DNA from: Alkalibacterium subtropicum
GTDB taxonomy: Bacteria; Bacillota; Bacilli; Lactobacillales; Carnobacteriaceae_A
Reading direction: 5' to 3'
Assembly (NCBI RefSeq): GCF_900112455.1
Contig: NZ_FOLT01000004.1
Span: forward strand, 220,379 to 284,378
Length of the DNA stretch: 64,000 nucleotides
The notes under the pieces are model-generated. The model ran no database searches. It was not told the origin of the DNA and saw only the letters and a program-made list of their open reading frames with translations. The translations under genes were made by a program, and so were the position numbers. Numbering within the stretch: position 1 is the stretch's first letter; every line of letters starts with the position of its first letter. Shown piece after piece: positions 7,565 to 16,992 of the stretch.

Positions 7565-8878
7565 CTACACCGCCTTCGTATTTTGTTTAATTGCAGTTTT
7601 CGCTTTTCTGATGTTGTCCAGCAAAGGAATCTTAGAAGGACAGATGAATGAGCAGTTCCCGCATTCAATACAATCCATTGCACCTAACTGTTCAGCTTTT
7701 TCGATATCACCGCGTTCATACGCATTGCTGATAAGAATCGGCTGCAGGCTGACTGGGCACACATTGATACATTCAGAACAGCGGATACAGTCCATACGTT
7801 CTTCATCATCCACTTCCTGTGCTGTCAGGAAAGTAATATGCGTCGTTCCTTTAGAAATCGGGATAGCACCGTCTTTGATCGTTTTACCCATCATCGGTCC
7901 GCCGTGAATGACTTTTCTAGGTGCTTCCTGGAAGCCGCCGCAGATATCGATCACGTCGTCGATCGGTGTACCGATGCGTACAAGCAGATTTTTAGGGTCA
8001 GCTATCGGTGTCCCCGTTACTGTCGTTACACGTTCAACCATTGGTTTACCCAGACGTACAGCACGATAAATGGCCTGGAAAGTTCCAACGTTGGACACGA
8101 CACAGCCGATATCAGCAGGCAGTCCCCCGGAAGGAACCTGACGCCCTGTACAGTTCTCGATCAGCTGCTTTTCAGAGCCCTGAGGATATTTTGCTTCCAG
8201 AACTTTGATTTCAACTTTATCATAGCCCTTTGCCGCTTTTTTTAGTGCTTCGCCAGCTTCTACGGCATTATCTTCGATTCCGATGTATACTTTATCGACA
8301 TTAAGTACCCCGTCGATCACACGTACACCCTCCATGATTTCATCTGCATATTCAACCATGGTACGGAAATCTGATGTAGAATACGGTTCACATTCTGCAC
8401 CATTCAAAATCAATGTATCTATTTTTTTATCTTTTGGCGGTCTCATTTTGACGTCTGTCGGGAAGGTTGCTCCACCCATACCTGAAATACCCGCACGTCT
8501 AATCAGTTCAGGGACCATATCAGGGGCAACATTGTCTCCAGCTTCTGGAAACGGTGGTTCCTCAACATAGCTGCCGTCATTCTTAACAATCACACAGGTG
8601 TGGATACCGCTAAGCACTTCACGTTCTTCAATGGAGATAACTTCTCCACTTACGGATGAATAAACATTTGCAGAAATAAACCCCTGGGCTTCTCCGATCA
8701 ATGTTCCGACTTTCACTGAAGAACCTACTTCTACCAGTGGTTTCGCGGGTGCGCCGATATGCATGGACATTGGGTATACCATGATGGCAGGTGCATCGAT
8801 GCGTTCGATCGCTTTGTCATGTGTGCGCGATTTGTTGTGTTTTGGAAATGTTGCTTTTTGTTTAGTCTTTAATCGCAT
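7565..8878 (-). CDS. rnfC: RnfC family iron-sulfur electron transport subunit (copy 2)
   Basis: Paralogue of the 3624-4949 gene, 437 residues. It has the RnfC barrel, GISGMGGATFPTDVK, and two ferredoxin-type motifs CIRCSECINVCP and CIECGNCSFICP near the C-terminus. The ATG at 8878 is chosen because GAGGAGG lies eight bases upstream; an in-frame upstream extension to 8911 would include that ribosome site. Its promoter probably lies near 9049-9077, giving a leader of roughly 150-170 nt, and a Fur-like box overlaps the -35 element there, which hints at iron control of this pair only. Confidence 0.9.
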   Translation of the reverse strand: MRLKTKQKATFPKHNKSRTHDKAIERIDAPAIMVYPMSMHIGAPAKPLVEVGSSVKVGTLIGEAQGFISANVYSSVSGEVISIEEREVLSGIHTCVIVKNDGSYVEEPPFPEAGDNVAPDMVPELIRRAGISGMGGATFPTDVKMRPPKDKKIDTLILNGAECEPYSTSDFRTMVEYADEIMEGVRVIDGVLNVDKVYIGIEDNAVEAGEALKKAAKGYDKVEIKVLEAKYPQGSEKQLIENCTGRQVPSGGLPADIGCVVSNVGTFQAIYRAVRLGKPMVERVTTVTGTPIADPKNLLVRIGTPIDDVIDICGGFQEAPRKVIHGGPMMGKTIKDGAIPISKGTTHITFLTAQEVDDEERMDCIRCSECINVCPVSLQPILISNAYERGDIEKAEQLGAMDCIECGNCSFICPSKIPLLDNIRKAKTAIKQNTKAV

Positions 8879-9048
8879 TCCCTTTTCCTCCTCAATAGTT
8901 TGTACAGTCAATCAATTTTTATGTAACGTGAATGTTAATATTAAATAATAATTTCACAAGTAAAACAGGTATTTTCCCGCTACATGGTCTATTAAAAGAA
9001 TACCGAAATATACACTAATTGTAAAGATAATACAAGGATTTAGAGAAA

Positions 9049-9077
9049 ATTATGGTCTTAAATATTACAAATGAAAA
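9049..9077 (-). promoter_or_regulatory. Candidate promoter of rnfC copy 2
   Basis: Read on the minus strand: TTTTCA (9077-9072), a 17-bp spacer and CATAAT (9054-9049). The -35 half is shared with a Fur-like box. A second candidate, TTTACA-17-TATTCT, lies slightly closer to the gene, so the exact start site is uncertain. Confidence 0.45.
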
Positions 9078-9086
9078 CGATTCTCA
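9072..9086. promoter_or_regulatory. Fur/PerR/Zur-type operator
   Basis: The 15-mer TGAAAACGATTCTCA matches the 7-1-7 Fur-family consensus (TGATAAT-n-ATTATCA) at 12 of 14 defined positions by eye. It overlaps the -35 element proposed for rnfC copy 2, the arrangement expected for repression by a Fur-family protein. Which member (Fur, PerR or Zur) would bind cannot be told from the site alone. Confidence 0.5.
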
Positions 9087-9361
9087 TCGCTGAACTTTAC
9101 CCACATTTATTATACTTTGTGAATAATTGTATTTTGGTGCCACGGACATATTATTTCATGAATCCTTTAAACAATAATCATTACAATCAATACGAATTTT
9201 AATATTTATAATGATTAAATCACGAGGCAATTCTTTATCATTAAGGTAAACTAAATGATAATGCAAGCAGTCCTTCCTCCACTGAAGCATTTTTTTAGCG
9301 ATTGTGAATTTTTTTGTCCGTCCCAGGAGTGAATGTGTGAAGTTGTTACAGATGAAAAAAA

Positions 9362-9396
9362 TCAACGCTCACTGGATGGTGAGCGTTGATTTTTTT
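9362..9396. terminator. Terminator of the rapZ-yvcK-whiA operon
   Basis: Perfect 11-bp arms (9362-9372, 9379-9389) around a six-base loop, with T-runs on both strands. It closes whiA on the minus strand. Confidence 0.88.
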
Positions 9397-10334
9397 CAGG
9401 CAGAATTTTTCTGTTTTATTTCTTCGGCTATTTTATTTATCTTTCTTAAGCGATGATTGACACCTGACTTAGACACCCCGCCATTAGGCAGCAGTTCGCC
9501 TAATTCTTTAAGGCTGATATCCGGGTTTTCCACTCTCACTACAGCAATTTCCTTTAATTTTTCAGGTAAACTATCCAGACCTGTCGTGCGTTCGATCAGC
9601 CGGATATTTTCGATCTGCCGGGAGGCTGCATCAATGGTCTTATTCAGGTTCGCATTTTCACAGTTCACCAGACGGTTAACGGAATTACGCATATCCCGCA
9701 CGATACGGACATCCTCAAATTTAAACATACTTCCTGTCGCACCTATTAAAGCCAGAAAATCAGCGATTTTTTCAGATTCCTTCAGGTAGACGATATAGCC
9801 GTTTCTTCGTTCATGCACACGAGCATTCATATCAAAGACCTGCATCATTTCACAGATGTCATTATTATGTTCTTCATAGCTCGAATGGATCTCCAGGTGA
9901 TAACGGCTCGTATCCGGACTATTGACTGATCCTCCTGCTAAAAATGCCCCTCTCAGGTAAGATTTTATTTTCTGCTTATTGGTTTTGATTTCTTCCTGGA
10001 CATGGCCATGATACAGCATCCCATCCATTATCCCCAGCTCTTTCAGAATGACTTTACAGCCGCTTTTCAATCTTACGATATATACATTGTTCTTTTTCAG
10101 TTTCATCTTTTTTCTGACAAGCAGTTCTGATTCTACATCAAAATTATCTTTGATCAATGAATAGATCCTTCTTGCTATGGCTGCATTTTCGGTTTGAACA
10201 TTCAATAAAAAATCATGATCCTGAATGCTTAACGTGCCGTTCATTCTTATCAAAGCAGCTAATTCCGCCTTGGCATGTTCCGGGTGCACTTCCAGCAGTG
10301 TCAGTTCTTTTTTCACATCAAACGCAAATGACAT
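9396..10334 (-). CDS. whiA: DNA-binding protein WhiA
   Basis: WhiA-family protein of 312 residues combining a LAGLIDADG homing-endonuclease-like fold (about residues 1-215) with a C-terminal helix-turn-helix containing [23 protein letters not shown]. In Gram-positives it affects cell division and chromosome segregation rather than acting as a nuclease. It starts [12 protein letters not shown], as is typical for the family; the GTG three codons earlier overlaps the AGAGGAA ribosome site. It is the last gene of the conserved rapZ-yvcK-whiA cluster, ahead of a strong terminator. Confidence 0.95.
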   Translation of the reverse strand: MSFAFDVKKELTLLEVHPEHAKAELAALIRMNGTLSIQDHDFLLNVQTENAAIARRIYSLIKDNFDVESELLVRKKMKLKKNNVYIVRLKSGCKVILKELGIMDGMLYHGHVQEEIKTNKQKIKSYLRGAFLAGGSVNSPDTSRYHLEIHSSYEEHNNDICEMMQVFDMNARVHERRNGYIVYLKESEKIADFLALIGATGSMFKFEDVRIVRDMRNSVNRLVNCENANLNKTIDAASRQIENIRLIERTTGLDSLPEKLKEIAVVRVENPDISLKELGELLPNGGVSKSGVNHRLRKINKIAEEIKQKNSA

Positions 10335-10382
10335 TTCCTTCACTTCCTCTTAACTGTGAGATTGTTGATTCAGCACTCATTT

Positions 10383-11399
10383 TTATAAGTATTCCTTCAT
10401 TTTCCTCTGACTGTTGAATGCTGTTCTGAATATTTCTTCTGCAACTTTTTCACCGTTATGATAGACTTTGTTACCTGTCAGAAGTAAAAAGTCATCAGAT
10501 ATGATCATCGGCACTTCTTCTTTCAGGCCCTTGAAATCATGTTCCACTTGTAGAAGATATTCTTCATTTTCTTCTTGTTCAATGTAATCTTGAGGGACGT
10601 CCCCGATATTCGTCAGAGCTATATCGACAAATTTGGTTCCCAGGTGCTTATGCAGCACTTTTACATGGTCTGCATCATTCAGGCCTTCTGTTTCACCCAG
10701 TTGTGTCATGATATTTGAGATATAGACGACCTTGCCTTCCGTTTCGATCAACGCTTTACCAATAGCAGGGATCATGATATTCGGCAAAATACTGGTAAAC
10801 AGACTGCCAGGTCCCAATACGACCATATCCGCATTCATGATAGCTGAAACGACTTTTCGGCTTGCCTGGACAGGCCGCTCCTCTTCGACACACGTTACGG
10901 ATACAACATCGATCATTTTCCCTTTTTTAGGGATCTGAGATTCTCCACACTGGGTGGTGCCATCCATATATCTCGCATGTAAATTTAACGGCTCTTCAGC
11001 TGCAGGATAAACGTGTCCTTTGACATGCATCATTTTAGCAAGCAGCTGAATCGCCTCATAGATATTCCCGCGCATGTCCGCCATAGCAGATATGATCAGA
11101 TTACCGATGGTGTGCCCTGACAGGCTCTGGTCATCCGATCGGAAACGATACTGAAATATCTCGCGCTGCAGTTCTGGTATTTCAGACAGCGCCGTGAGCA
11201 CGTTCCTTAAGTCACCGGGGGGAACCGCATTGAAGCTTCTGCGTAACACGCCACTGCTGCCGCCATCATCCGCTACTGTCACGATGGCAGTTATATCTGC
11301 ATCCTTTTCTTTCAGACTTTTTAAAATGACAGGGAGCCCTGTGCCTCCGCCGATAACTACGATTTTCGGTTTTCTCTTTCTAAATGTCTCCTGCTTCAT
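10383..11399 (-). CDS. yvcK: YvcK/CofD-like gluconeogenesis factor
   Basis: Protein of 338 residues of the YvcK family, needed in Bacillus for growth on gluconeogenic carbon and for normal cell shape; it binds UDP-sugars. Signatures are VVIGGGTGLPVILKSL (about 14-29), VADDGGSSGVLRR, PPGDLRNVL and SGHTIGNLI. The ATG overlaps the rapZ stop as ATGA, so the genes are translationally coupled. The 48-bp gap to whiA contains no terminator. Confidence 0.95.
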   Translation of the reverse strand: MKQETFRKRKPKIVVIGGGTGLPVILKSLKEKDADITAIVTVADDGGSSGVLRRSFNAVPPGDLRNVLTALSEIPELQREIFQYRFRSDDQSLSGHTIGNLIISAMADMRGNIYEAIQLLAKMMHVKGHVYPAAEEPLNLHARYMDGTTQCGESQIPKKGKMIDVVSVTCVEEERPVQASRKVVSAIMNADMVVLGPGSLFTSILPNIMIPAIGKALIETEGKVVYISNIMTQLGETEGLNDADHVKVLHKHLGTKFVDIALTNIGDVPQDYIEQEENEEYLLQVEHDFKGLKEEVPMIISDDFLLLTGNKVYHNGEKVAEEIFRTAFNSQRKMKEYL

Positions 11400-12283
11400 G
11401 ATCGGACAACGGACTCCTTTACTTTATCTTTGTCGCGATGAGAAACATTAACGTGATACCCATCTGCTTTGATCTGCTTTGCAATGCGCTCAACCAAGGC
11501 AACAGAACGGTGTTTTCCGCCTGTACAGCCAATAGCGATCGTGACATTGCTCTTTCCTTCTTTTTTGTATCCAGGCAAGGTAAAATCGATTAAATCGATA
11601 AATTTTTTGTAAAAGGATTCTGTTTCCGTCTGCTGCATCACATAATCATAAACGGCCTTATCCATACCAGTCTGCGGTCTTAATTCCTCGATATAATGCG
11701 GATTCGGCAAAAACCGGACATCCATGACGATATCTGCATCAATGGGCAGGCCATATTTAAAGCCAAATGAGACGATTTCTACTCGGAACATCTGTCTTTC
11801 TTTTTCTTTGAATTCTTTTATCAGTCGTTCTCTTAATTCACGTGGAGTCAGGGATGTGGTATCTATAACAAGCTGGGCACGCATGCGGATCTCGTTCAAT
11901 AATTTACGTTCTTTTTTTATGCCTTCTATAGTCCGCTCATCTTTAGCCAGCGGGTGAGCTCTTCTTGTTTCTTTATATCGTGTGATCAGCTCTTCGTTTG
12001 TCGCTTCCAGGAAAACAATACGCGTAGTGATGTGAGGAGTATTATCCATTGTCTCCATGACCTGATTTACTTCTTCAAAAAAGTCTTTCATTCTCAGATC
12101 CATAACTAGAGCAATTTTACTGAACTGCCCGGATTCACGGACCAGTTTCCAAAAGGTCGGCAACAGGTTCGGGGGCATATTATCGATACAGTAGTATCCC
12201 ATATCTTCAAAACTCTGCATGGCAACTGTTTTTCCAGCTCCGCTCATACCTGTGATGATGACAAGTTCAAGTTTTTCATTCAT
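11396..12283 (-). CDS. rapZ: RNase adapter / nucleotide-binding protein RapZ
   Basis: P-loop protein of 295 residues. The Walker A GMSGAGKT lies near residue 13, and the C-terminal domain holds the CTGGKHRSV signature. In Enterobacteria RapZ guides RNase E to the GlmZ small RNA; in Gram-positives the partner is unclear, and its conserved position beside yvcK and whiA suggests envelope-sugar homeostasis. ATG at 12283 is preceded by AGGAGT seven bases away; the GTG-side extension to 12304 was rejected. Confidence 0.95.
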   Translation of the reverse strand: MNEKLELVIITGMSGAGKTVAMQSFEDMGYYCIDNMPPNLLPTFWKLVRESGQFSKIALVMDLRMKDFFEEVNQVMETMDNTPHITTRIVFLEATNEELITRYKETRRAHPLAKDERTIEGIKKERKLLNEIRMRAQLVIDTTSLTPRELRERLIKEFKEKERQMFRVEIVSFGFKYGLPIDADIVMDVRFLPNPHYIEELRPQTGMDKAVYDYVMQQTETESFYKKFIDLIDFTLPGYKKEGKSNVTIAIGCTGGKHRSVALVERIAKQIKADGYHVNVSHRDKDKVKESVVRS

Positions 12284-12454
12284 TACGCTCACTCCTATTC
12301 TCACTTAAAGTTTTATCTTTCATTTTTCCTGTCTCATTCCTTTTATTATAACATCCCTGGTGTGTCATTACTACAGTATTCACAAAAAGTCATATCTTAG
12401 TCATAGTGTCCGGAAAGATTTCCACCTAGAAAACCGTAAAAACATCGAAGAAGA

Positions 12455-12501
12455 AAATACCGCCAAATCGTGGGATCTCGATCCTTGATTTGACGGTATT
12501 T
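12455..12501. terminator. Terminator of the phosphoglucomutase-DUF2892 operon
   Basis: Arms AAATACCGCCAAATC (12455-12469) and GATTTGACGGTATTT (12487-12501) pair with one mismatch. T-rich sequence follows on both strands (TTTTCTTCTT on minus). It separates this operon from rapZ. Confidence 0.7.
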
Positions 12502-12559
12502 CTATTTTTGTCGTTCATATATCCTGTTTTCAAAAGACTTTCGTCTCAGGTTCTGTGCC

Positions 12560-12754
12560 TTAGTCTTTTTCACATGTGCTCGTACCCAGTAATGCATAGG
12601 CACCGCACCTTTGAGTCAGACCTGTTAAAATAAGCGGAATGGAAGCTAGACCGAACCACTTGTAAGGAGTTGAGTGCAGAAACAAAAGTGGGAAAAGAAG
12701 AATTCCAATCGTAATCCGAATGATTCTATCTGTGTGTCCAACATTCTTTTTCAT
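12560..12754 (-). CDS. Small membrane protein, DUF2892 (YgaP-type membrane domain)
   Basis: A 64-residue protein with two hydrophobic helices, starting MKKNVGHTDRIIRI and containing LTGLTQRCGAYALLGTSTC, the DUF2892 pattern with its two conserved cysteines. Function is unknown; in YgaP this domain anchors a rhodanese, which is absent here. It has a good AGGAGGC ribosome site and lies 33 bp after the phosphoglucomutase gene on the same strand, so it is probably co-transcribed. Confidence 0.8.
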   Translation of the reverse strand: MKKNVGHTDRIIRITIGILLFPLLFLHSTPYKWFGLASIPLILTGLTQRCGAYALLGTSTCEKD

Positions 12755-12787
12755 TTTACTGCCTCCTGTTCTGTTTGTTTCAAAAAA

Positions 12788-14512
12788 TTAAAAGTCGATC
12801 CTTGAACGGATATCCGCTTCGAATGCTTCCACTTTTTCTTGAACAGCTACGCCAGAGTCATCGCATGCTGAGATGTAGAACTTGATCTTCGGTTCAGTTC
12901 CAGAAGGACGCACGGCGATCCAGCTCGAATCAGCCAGTGTGTACTTCAGTACATTAGCCGGTGGCAGTTCGATGGTTTCTTCGGAAGACCCTTTTTGTCT
13001 TGTCTGCGTTTTATAATCTTCCACCATAGAGACTTGGATATCTCCGAATTTTTCTGGTGTCTGTGAACGAAGTCCGCTCATGATTTCCTTGATTTTCTCT
13101 GTGCCTTCCATTCCGTCCATTTTGACAGAAATGGTTTTTTCAACGAAGTGTCCGTGCTCATGATACAGCTCATGAATCGCATCAAATAGGCTGTAGCCCT
13201 GTTCTTTAAAGTAGGCGGTCATTTCAGCCACCATCACTAAAGCTTGAATCGCATCTTTGTCTCTGACAAATGGCTGAATAAGATAACCATAGCTTTCCTC
13301 AAATCCATACATAAAGATATGAGAATGGTCTGATTCAAATTCTTTGATTTTCTCTGCAATGAACTTGAATCCTGTCAGGACATCGATCGTTTCTACCCCA
13401 TATTTATCTCCGATCACACTTGGAAGATTGCTTGAAACGATGGACTTTAACATTACACTGTTTTGTGGCAGCGATTCTTTAAGCGTATGCGCTTTGAATA
13501 TATACTCGACCATCAGTGCAGCGATCTGGTTACCGGACAGCACTTCATAATGTCCTTTAGCTGTTTTCACAGCCAGTCCCAGACGGTCGGCATCCGGATC
13601 AGTCGCTATCAGAACGTCAGCATCCACTTCTTTCCCTTTTTCGATTGCCCGTTCAAAGGCTGCAGGGTCTTCCGGATTTGGTGACTTCACCGTTGAAAAA
13701 TCAGGATCAGGTTTTGACTGCTCTTCTACAAACGATACATTCTTGAACCCGATTTGTTTCAGGGCTTTTTCACCCAGCATCTGACCCGTCCCGTGAAGTG
13801 GCGTGAATACTATTTTCAGTGCTCTTCCCTGTCTGTCGATCAGGTCCTGATCGATCGTCACTGTTCGAAGGGCCTCTAAATATTTTCTGTCTACATCATG
13901 ACCGATGAATGTCAGGAGGCCTTCTTTTTCTGCTTTTTCTCTATCCATAGCATCAATTGAAAGGATATCTGTCACACTTCTAACATAAGTAGTTAAATCA
14001 TCTGCTTCTTTAGGAGGCAGTTGTCCTCCGTCTTCCCCATAGACTTTATAGCCATTGTATTCCGGTGGGTTATGGCTGGCGGTGATCATGATCCCCGCGG
14101 CCGCTCTCAGATGTCTTACTGCAAATGACAACTCGGGTGTCGGTCTCAATTCTTCAAAGACATAAGCTTTGATGCCATGGGCAGCCAGCGTCAGCGCAGA
14201 TTCTACTGCAAATTCTTTCGACATATGACGTGAATCATATGCAATGGCTACGCCTCGCTCTTTCATTTTTTCTCCTTGTTTTTCTATAAACAGAGCCAGT
14301 CCTTCGGTAGCCTGACGAACGGTATAAATGTTCATGCGGTTCGTACCGGCACCGATAATGCCACGCATCCCGGCAGTGCCGAATTCAAGTGAGGTATAAA
14401 AAGCATCTTCAAGACTCGCTTCATCATCCTTATGTTTTTCTAAATCTTTCTTTAGCTCTTTATCCAATTTTGAGTCATTCAACCATGTCTGATATGTTTC
14501 TTTCCAATCCAT
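12788..14512 (-). CDS. pgcA: Alpha-phosphoglucomutase
   Basis: Enzyme of 574 residues interconverting glucose-6-phosphate and glucose-1-phosphate, feeding GalU (16006-16950) for UDP-glucose, glycolipid and teichoic acid synthesis. It shows the phosphoserine loop TASHNPPEYNG (about 144-154), the metal loop DPDADRLG, a substrate loop GFEESYG and the C-terminal phosphate-binding RPSGTEPK. Length matches Bacillus PgcA. ATG at 14512 follows GAGGGATC. An extended -10 promoter lies at 14563-14571. Confidence 0.95.
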   Translation of the reverse strand: MDWKETYQTWLNDSKLDKELKKDLEKHKDDEASLEDAFYTSLEFGTAGMRGIIGAGTNRMNIYTVRQATEGLALFIEKQGEKMKERGVAIAYDSRHMSKEFAVESALTLAAHGIKAYVFEELRPTPELSFAVRHLRAAAGIMITASHNPPEYNGYKVYGEDGGQLPPKEADDLTTYVRSVTDILSIDAMDREKAEKEGLLTFIGHDVDRKYLEALRTVTIDQDLIDRQGRALKIVFTPLHGTGQMLGEKALKQIGFKNVSFVEEQSKPDPDFSTVKSPNPEDPAAFERAIEKGKEVDADVLIATDPDADRLGLAVKTAKGHYEVLSGNQIAALMVEYIFKAHTLKESLPQNSVMLKSIVSSNLPSVIGDKYGVETIDVLTGFKFIAEKIKEFESDHSHIFMYGFEESYGYLIQPFVRDKDAIQALVMVAEMTAYFKEQGYSLFDAIHELYHEHGHFVEKTISVKMDGMEGTEKIKEIMSGLRSQTPEKFGDIQVSMVEDYKTQTRQKGSSEETIELPPANVLKYTLADSSWIAVRPSGTEPKIKFYISACDDSGVAVQEKVEAFEADIRSRIDF

Positions 14513-14562
14513 AATGATCCCTCGTCTCTGTATAATTTCTTTCAGTTAACTTTCATATTTTA

Positions 14563-14571
14563 ATTGTATCA
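14563..14571 (-). promoter_or_regulatory. Extended -10 promoter of the phosphoglucomutase gene
   Basis: Read on the minus strand, TGATACAAT forms an extended -10 element about 50 bases before the start codon. The -35 region (ATGCAA-like) is weak, as is common with extended -10 promoters. Confidence 0.5.
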
Positions 14572-14579
14572 TGTTTAAC

Positions 14580-14768
14580 CTTATCTTGCATAAAAAAAGA
14601 ATACATGTTAAAAATTTAACAGCGCAGTCAGAGCGCTTCCTGAACTCGGTTGCCAGTTTTCACACGCGTCTCTTTTTTGTCTGGAATACTTTCAGGCGCT
14701 AGAAGGTCGCTGGATACGCTGTTTATTTACAGAGAGGACCATTCCTTTATCAGTGGTACTCTTCTTTT
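14580..14768. other. Intergenic stretch between phosphoglucomutase promoter and trxB terminator
   Basis: No gene, RNA or repeat is recognised here. A plus-strand reading frame that begins in it runs antisense through the end of trxB and has no ribosome site, so it is not called. Confidence 0.5.
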
Positions 14769-14812
14769 AAAAAAAAAAGAAGAACCAGAGGATCAGCTCT
14801 CCAGCTCTTCTT
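14769..14812 (-). terminator. Terminator of trxB
   Basis: On the minus strand, a hairpin between 14812-14797 and 14791-14777 (with G-U pairs) is followed by a run of ten T residues. Confidence 0.8.
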
Positions 14813-14822
14813 CATTATTCTT

Positions 14823-15776
14823 TCAAACGTTCTGTTTTTCCATTTTTTCTTTCAATTCTTCAACATACTGGTATGCCGCATTGCCTGCTACTGAACCGTC
14901 TCCAACAGCTGTTGCGACCTGTCTTAAGACAGTATCTCTGACATCGCCGATAGCAAAGACGCCGGGCACCTGTGTCATCATATTAGCATCTGTTTCGATC
15001 CAGCCTTCTTCATCCGTGATCGGTAATGAACGGAATGCTTCAGAATTAGGGAGAAGACCAATATAAATGAATGCGCCATCGGCTTCAATAAATGACGTTT
15101 CGCCATTTTTTACGTTTTTGACTTCCACACCAGTCATACTCTGATCGCCAACGATTTCTTCCACAACTGTATCCCAGATGAAGTCGATTTTTTCATTTTT
15201 AAACGCACGATCCTGAAGGATTTTCTGCGCTCTCAATGCATCTCTGCGGTGGATGATCGTTACTTTTTCAGCAAATTGTGTCAGGTATGCTCCTTCTTCC
15301 ACAGCTGAATCACCTCCACCTACTACGACAACGTGTTTGTTTCTAAAGAATGCTCCATCACACACAGCACAATAAGACACGCCACGGCCGTTTAATTCTG
15401 CCTCACCTTTGACGCCAAGTTTCTTATGCTCGGCTCCAGTCGCGATGATAACAGCTTTAGCCAGATATGTTTTATCTGATGTCACGACTTCTTTTACCGT
15501 TTCTTTATCAACGATTTCCCGAACGTCTCCATAGACATGCTCAGCACCGAACTGTGTCGCTCCTTCAAGCATTTTCATGGAGAGATCAGGTCCCATAATG
15601 CTCTTGAAACCAGAATAATTTTCGATCTCAGCCGTATTGTTCATCTGTCCGCCAGGGATCCCTTTTTCAAGCATCAGTGTTTTCAGATTTGAACGTGAAG
15701 CATATAAAGCCGCTGTCAGTCCACCGGGGCCCGCCCCGATCACGATGACATCATAAACAGTATTTACCTTTTCCAT
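14823..15776 (-). CDS. trxB: Thioredoxin reductase
   Basis: Flavoenzyme of 317 residues that reduces thioredoxin with NADPH. It has the FAD loop GAGPGGLTAALYASR (about 14-28), PGGQMNNTAEIENY, the catalytic disulfide CAVC (about 138-141), the NADPH loop GGGDSAVEEG and the C-terminal GVFAIGD motif. Length is standard. ATG at 15776 follows AGAGGAG. It appears monocistronic, flanked by its own terminator and by the galU terminator. Confidence 0.96.
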   Translation of the reverse strand: MEKVNTVYDVIVIGAGPGGLTAALYASRSNLKTLMLEKGIPGGQMNNTAEIENYSGFKSIMGPDLSMKMLEGATQFGAEHVYGDVREIVDKETVKEVVTSDKTYLAKAVIIATGAEHKKLGVKGEAELNGRGVSYCAVCDGAFFRNKHVVVVGGGDSAVEEGAYLTQFAEKVTIIHRRDALRAQKILQDRAFKNEKIDFIWDTVVEEIVGDQSMTGVEVKNVKNGETSFIEADGAFIYIGLLPNSEAFRSLPITDEEGWIETDANMMTQVPGVFAIGDVRDTVLRQVATAVGDGSVAGNAAYQYVEELKEKMEKQNV

Positions 15777-15920
15777 TCAGACATGCTCCTCTCACTAAGC
15801 ATAATATTAGTTGATTTATATCAGTTATTTTATCATATTGAGTTTTATGGTCTTTTACTTACTTTTTGTAAGCTAATCACCTTATATAGTTTACCAGATT
15901 ATGGATATTTGTCAAGCGAA

Positions 15921-15977
15921 AAAGCTCCTTTCATAACAAACAGCATGAACTCATCCTGTTCACTATAAAAGGAGCTT
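15921..15977 (-). terminator. Terminator of the hprK-lgt-gpsA-galU cluster
   Basis: Arms AAAAGGAGCTT (15967-15977) and AAAGCTCCTTT (15921-15931) enclose a long loop; on the minus strand the hairpin ends in TTTTT. It separates galU from trxB. Confidence 0.65.
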
Positions 15978-16005
15978 AACTGAGCATTCATTTCGTGTCC
16001 AGTGT

Positions 16006-16950
16006 TTATTCTTCGTCTTCCTTCGCTGCCTCAAGTTCATGGGCTTCAGGGTCCATATTGTTTTCGATCGCTCCCGATTCCAGTTCTTTACTCAAGTCCA
16101 GGATATACTTCTTCAGATCATCTTTTACCTGAGGATGTTTCAACCCGTACTGGATCGTTGTTTTCAAAAATCCGAATTTATCTCCAACATCGTAACGCTC
16201 GCCTTTAAATTCTTTGGCAAAGACACGCTGCGTCTTGTTCAGTTCGTCAATCGCATCGGTCAGCTGGATTTCTCCCCCAACACCCGGTTCAAGATTTTCC
16301 AGAATCCCAAAGATTTCAGGCATCAGGAGGTAACGCCCGATGATAGCCAGATCACTCGGTGCATCTTCGGGATCAGGTTTTTCAACGAATTTTCGTACAT
16401 TATAAAGTCCGTCTCCCGCTTCTGCTTCAGGATCGATGATCCCGTAACTTGATGTTTCCTCATGTGGCACACGCATAACTGCAATATTGGAAGCATGAGT
16501 TTTCTCGTACCCTTCGATCAGCTGTTTTGTCAATGGCTCTTCATCAGCCATCACATCGTCCCCAAGCATAACAACAAAGGGTTCATCTCCCACAAACGCT
16601 TTAGCCTGCAGGACAGCATGCCCCAACCCTAAAGGATACGGTTGTCTGACAAAATACAGATTGAGACCGGTCGTCTCTTCCACGAGTCCCAGCAGCTCTT
16701 CTTTACCTTTTTTACGTAAATTTTCTTCCAGTTCCGGATTGGAATCAAAGTGATCTTCGATCGGTCTTTTAAGTTTTCCGGTTATGATAAGGATATCCTC
16801 GATCCCGGAAGCAATAGCTTCTTCTACAATAAACTGAATCGTCGGCTTATCCACGATCGGGATCATTTCCTTAGGCATTGCTTTCGTCGCCGGCAGAAAA
16901 CGCGTGCCGTATCCGGCAGCAGGAATGATCGCTTTTCTTACTTTCTTCAT
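16006..16950 (-). CDS. galU: UTP-glucose-1-phosphate uridylyltransferase
   Basis: Makes UDP-glucose from UTP and glucose-1-phosphate, 314 residues. The nucleotide-binding signature [19 protein letters not shown] (about 11-29) is at the N-terminus, followed by [14 protein letters not shown] and [10 protein letters not shown]. The extra acidic C-terminal tail ([13 protein letters not shown]) is not catalytic. A 42-bp gap separates it from gpsA, with an AAGGAG ribosome site. It supplies glucose donors for membrane glycolipids and wall polymers. Confidence 0.95.
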   Translation of the reverse strand: MKKVRKAIIPAAGYGTRFLPATKAMPKEMIPIVDKPTIQFIVEEAIASGIEDILIITGKLKRPIEDHFDSNPELEENLRKKGKEELLGLVEETTGLNLYFVRQPYPLGLGHAVLQAKAFVGDEPFVVMLGDDVMADEEPLTKQLIEGYEKTHASNIAVMRVPHEETSSYGIIDPEAEAGDGLYNVRKFVEKPDPEDAPSDLAIIGRYLLMPEIFGILENLEPGVGGEIQLTDAIDELNKTQRVFAKEFKGERYDVGDKFGFLKTTIQYGLKHPQVKDDLKKYILDLSKELESGAIENNMDPEAHELEAAKEDEE

Positions 16951-16992
16951 TATCGCATTACTCCTTTATATAGATTTTCAGGCAAAACTTTT

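Larger units (their letters stand above)
8879..9355. other. Intergenic region upstream of rnfC copy 2
   Basis: About 480 bp, AT-rich, with no convincing gene. A 69-codon minus-strand reading frame here begins at a TTG inside the whiA terminator and has no ribosome site, so it is not called. The stretch holds the candidate promoter and Fur-like box described separately. From 9090 to 9340 I recognise no motif. Confidence 0.6.

Noticed and set aside
9156-9365. 69-codon minus-strand reading frame in the rnfC2-whiA gap
   Set aside because: It starts at a TTG inside the whiA terminator, has no ribosome site, and its composition is that of AT-rich spacer.
14650-15066. 138-codon plus-strand frame antisense to trxB
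   Set aside because: Spans the trxB terminator and its coding end; poly-K from the T-run and no start signal.
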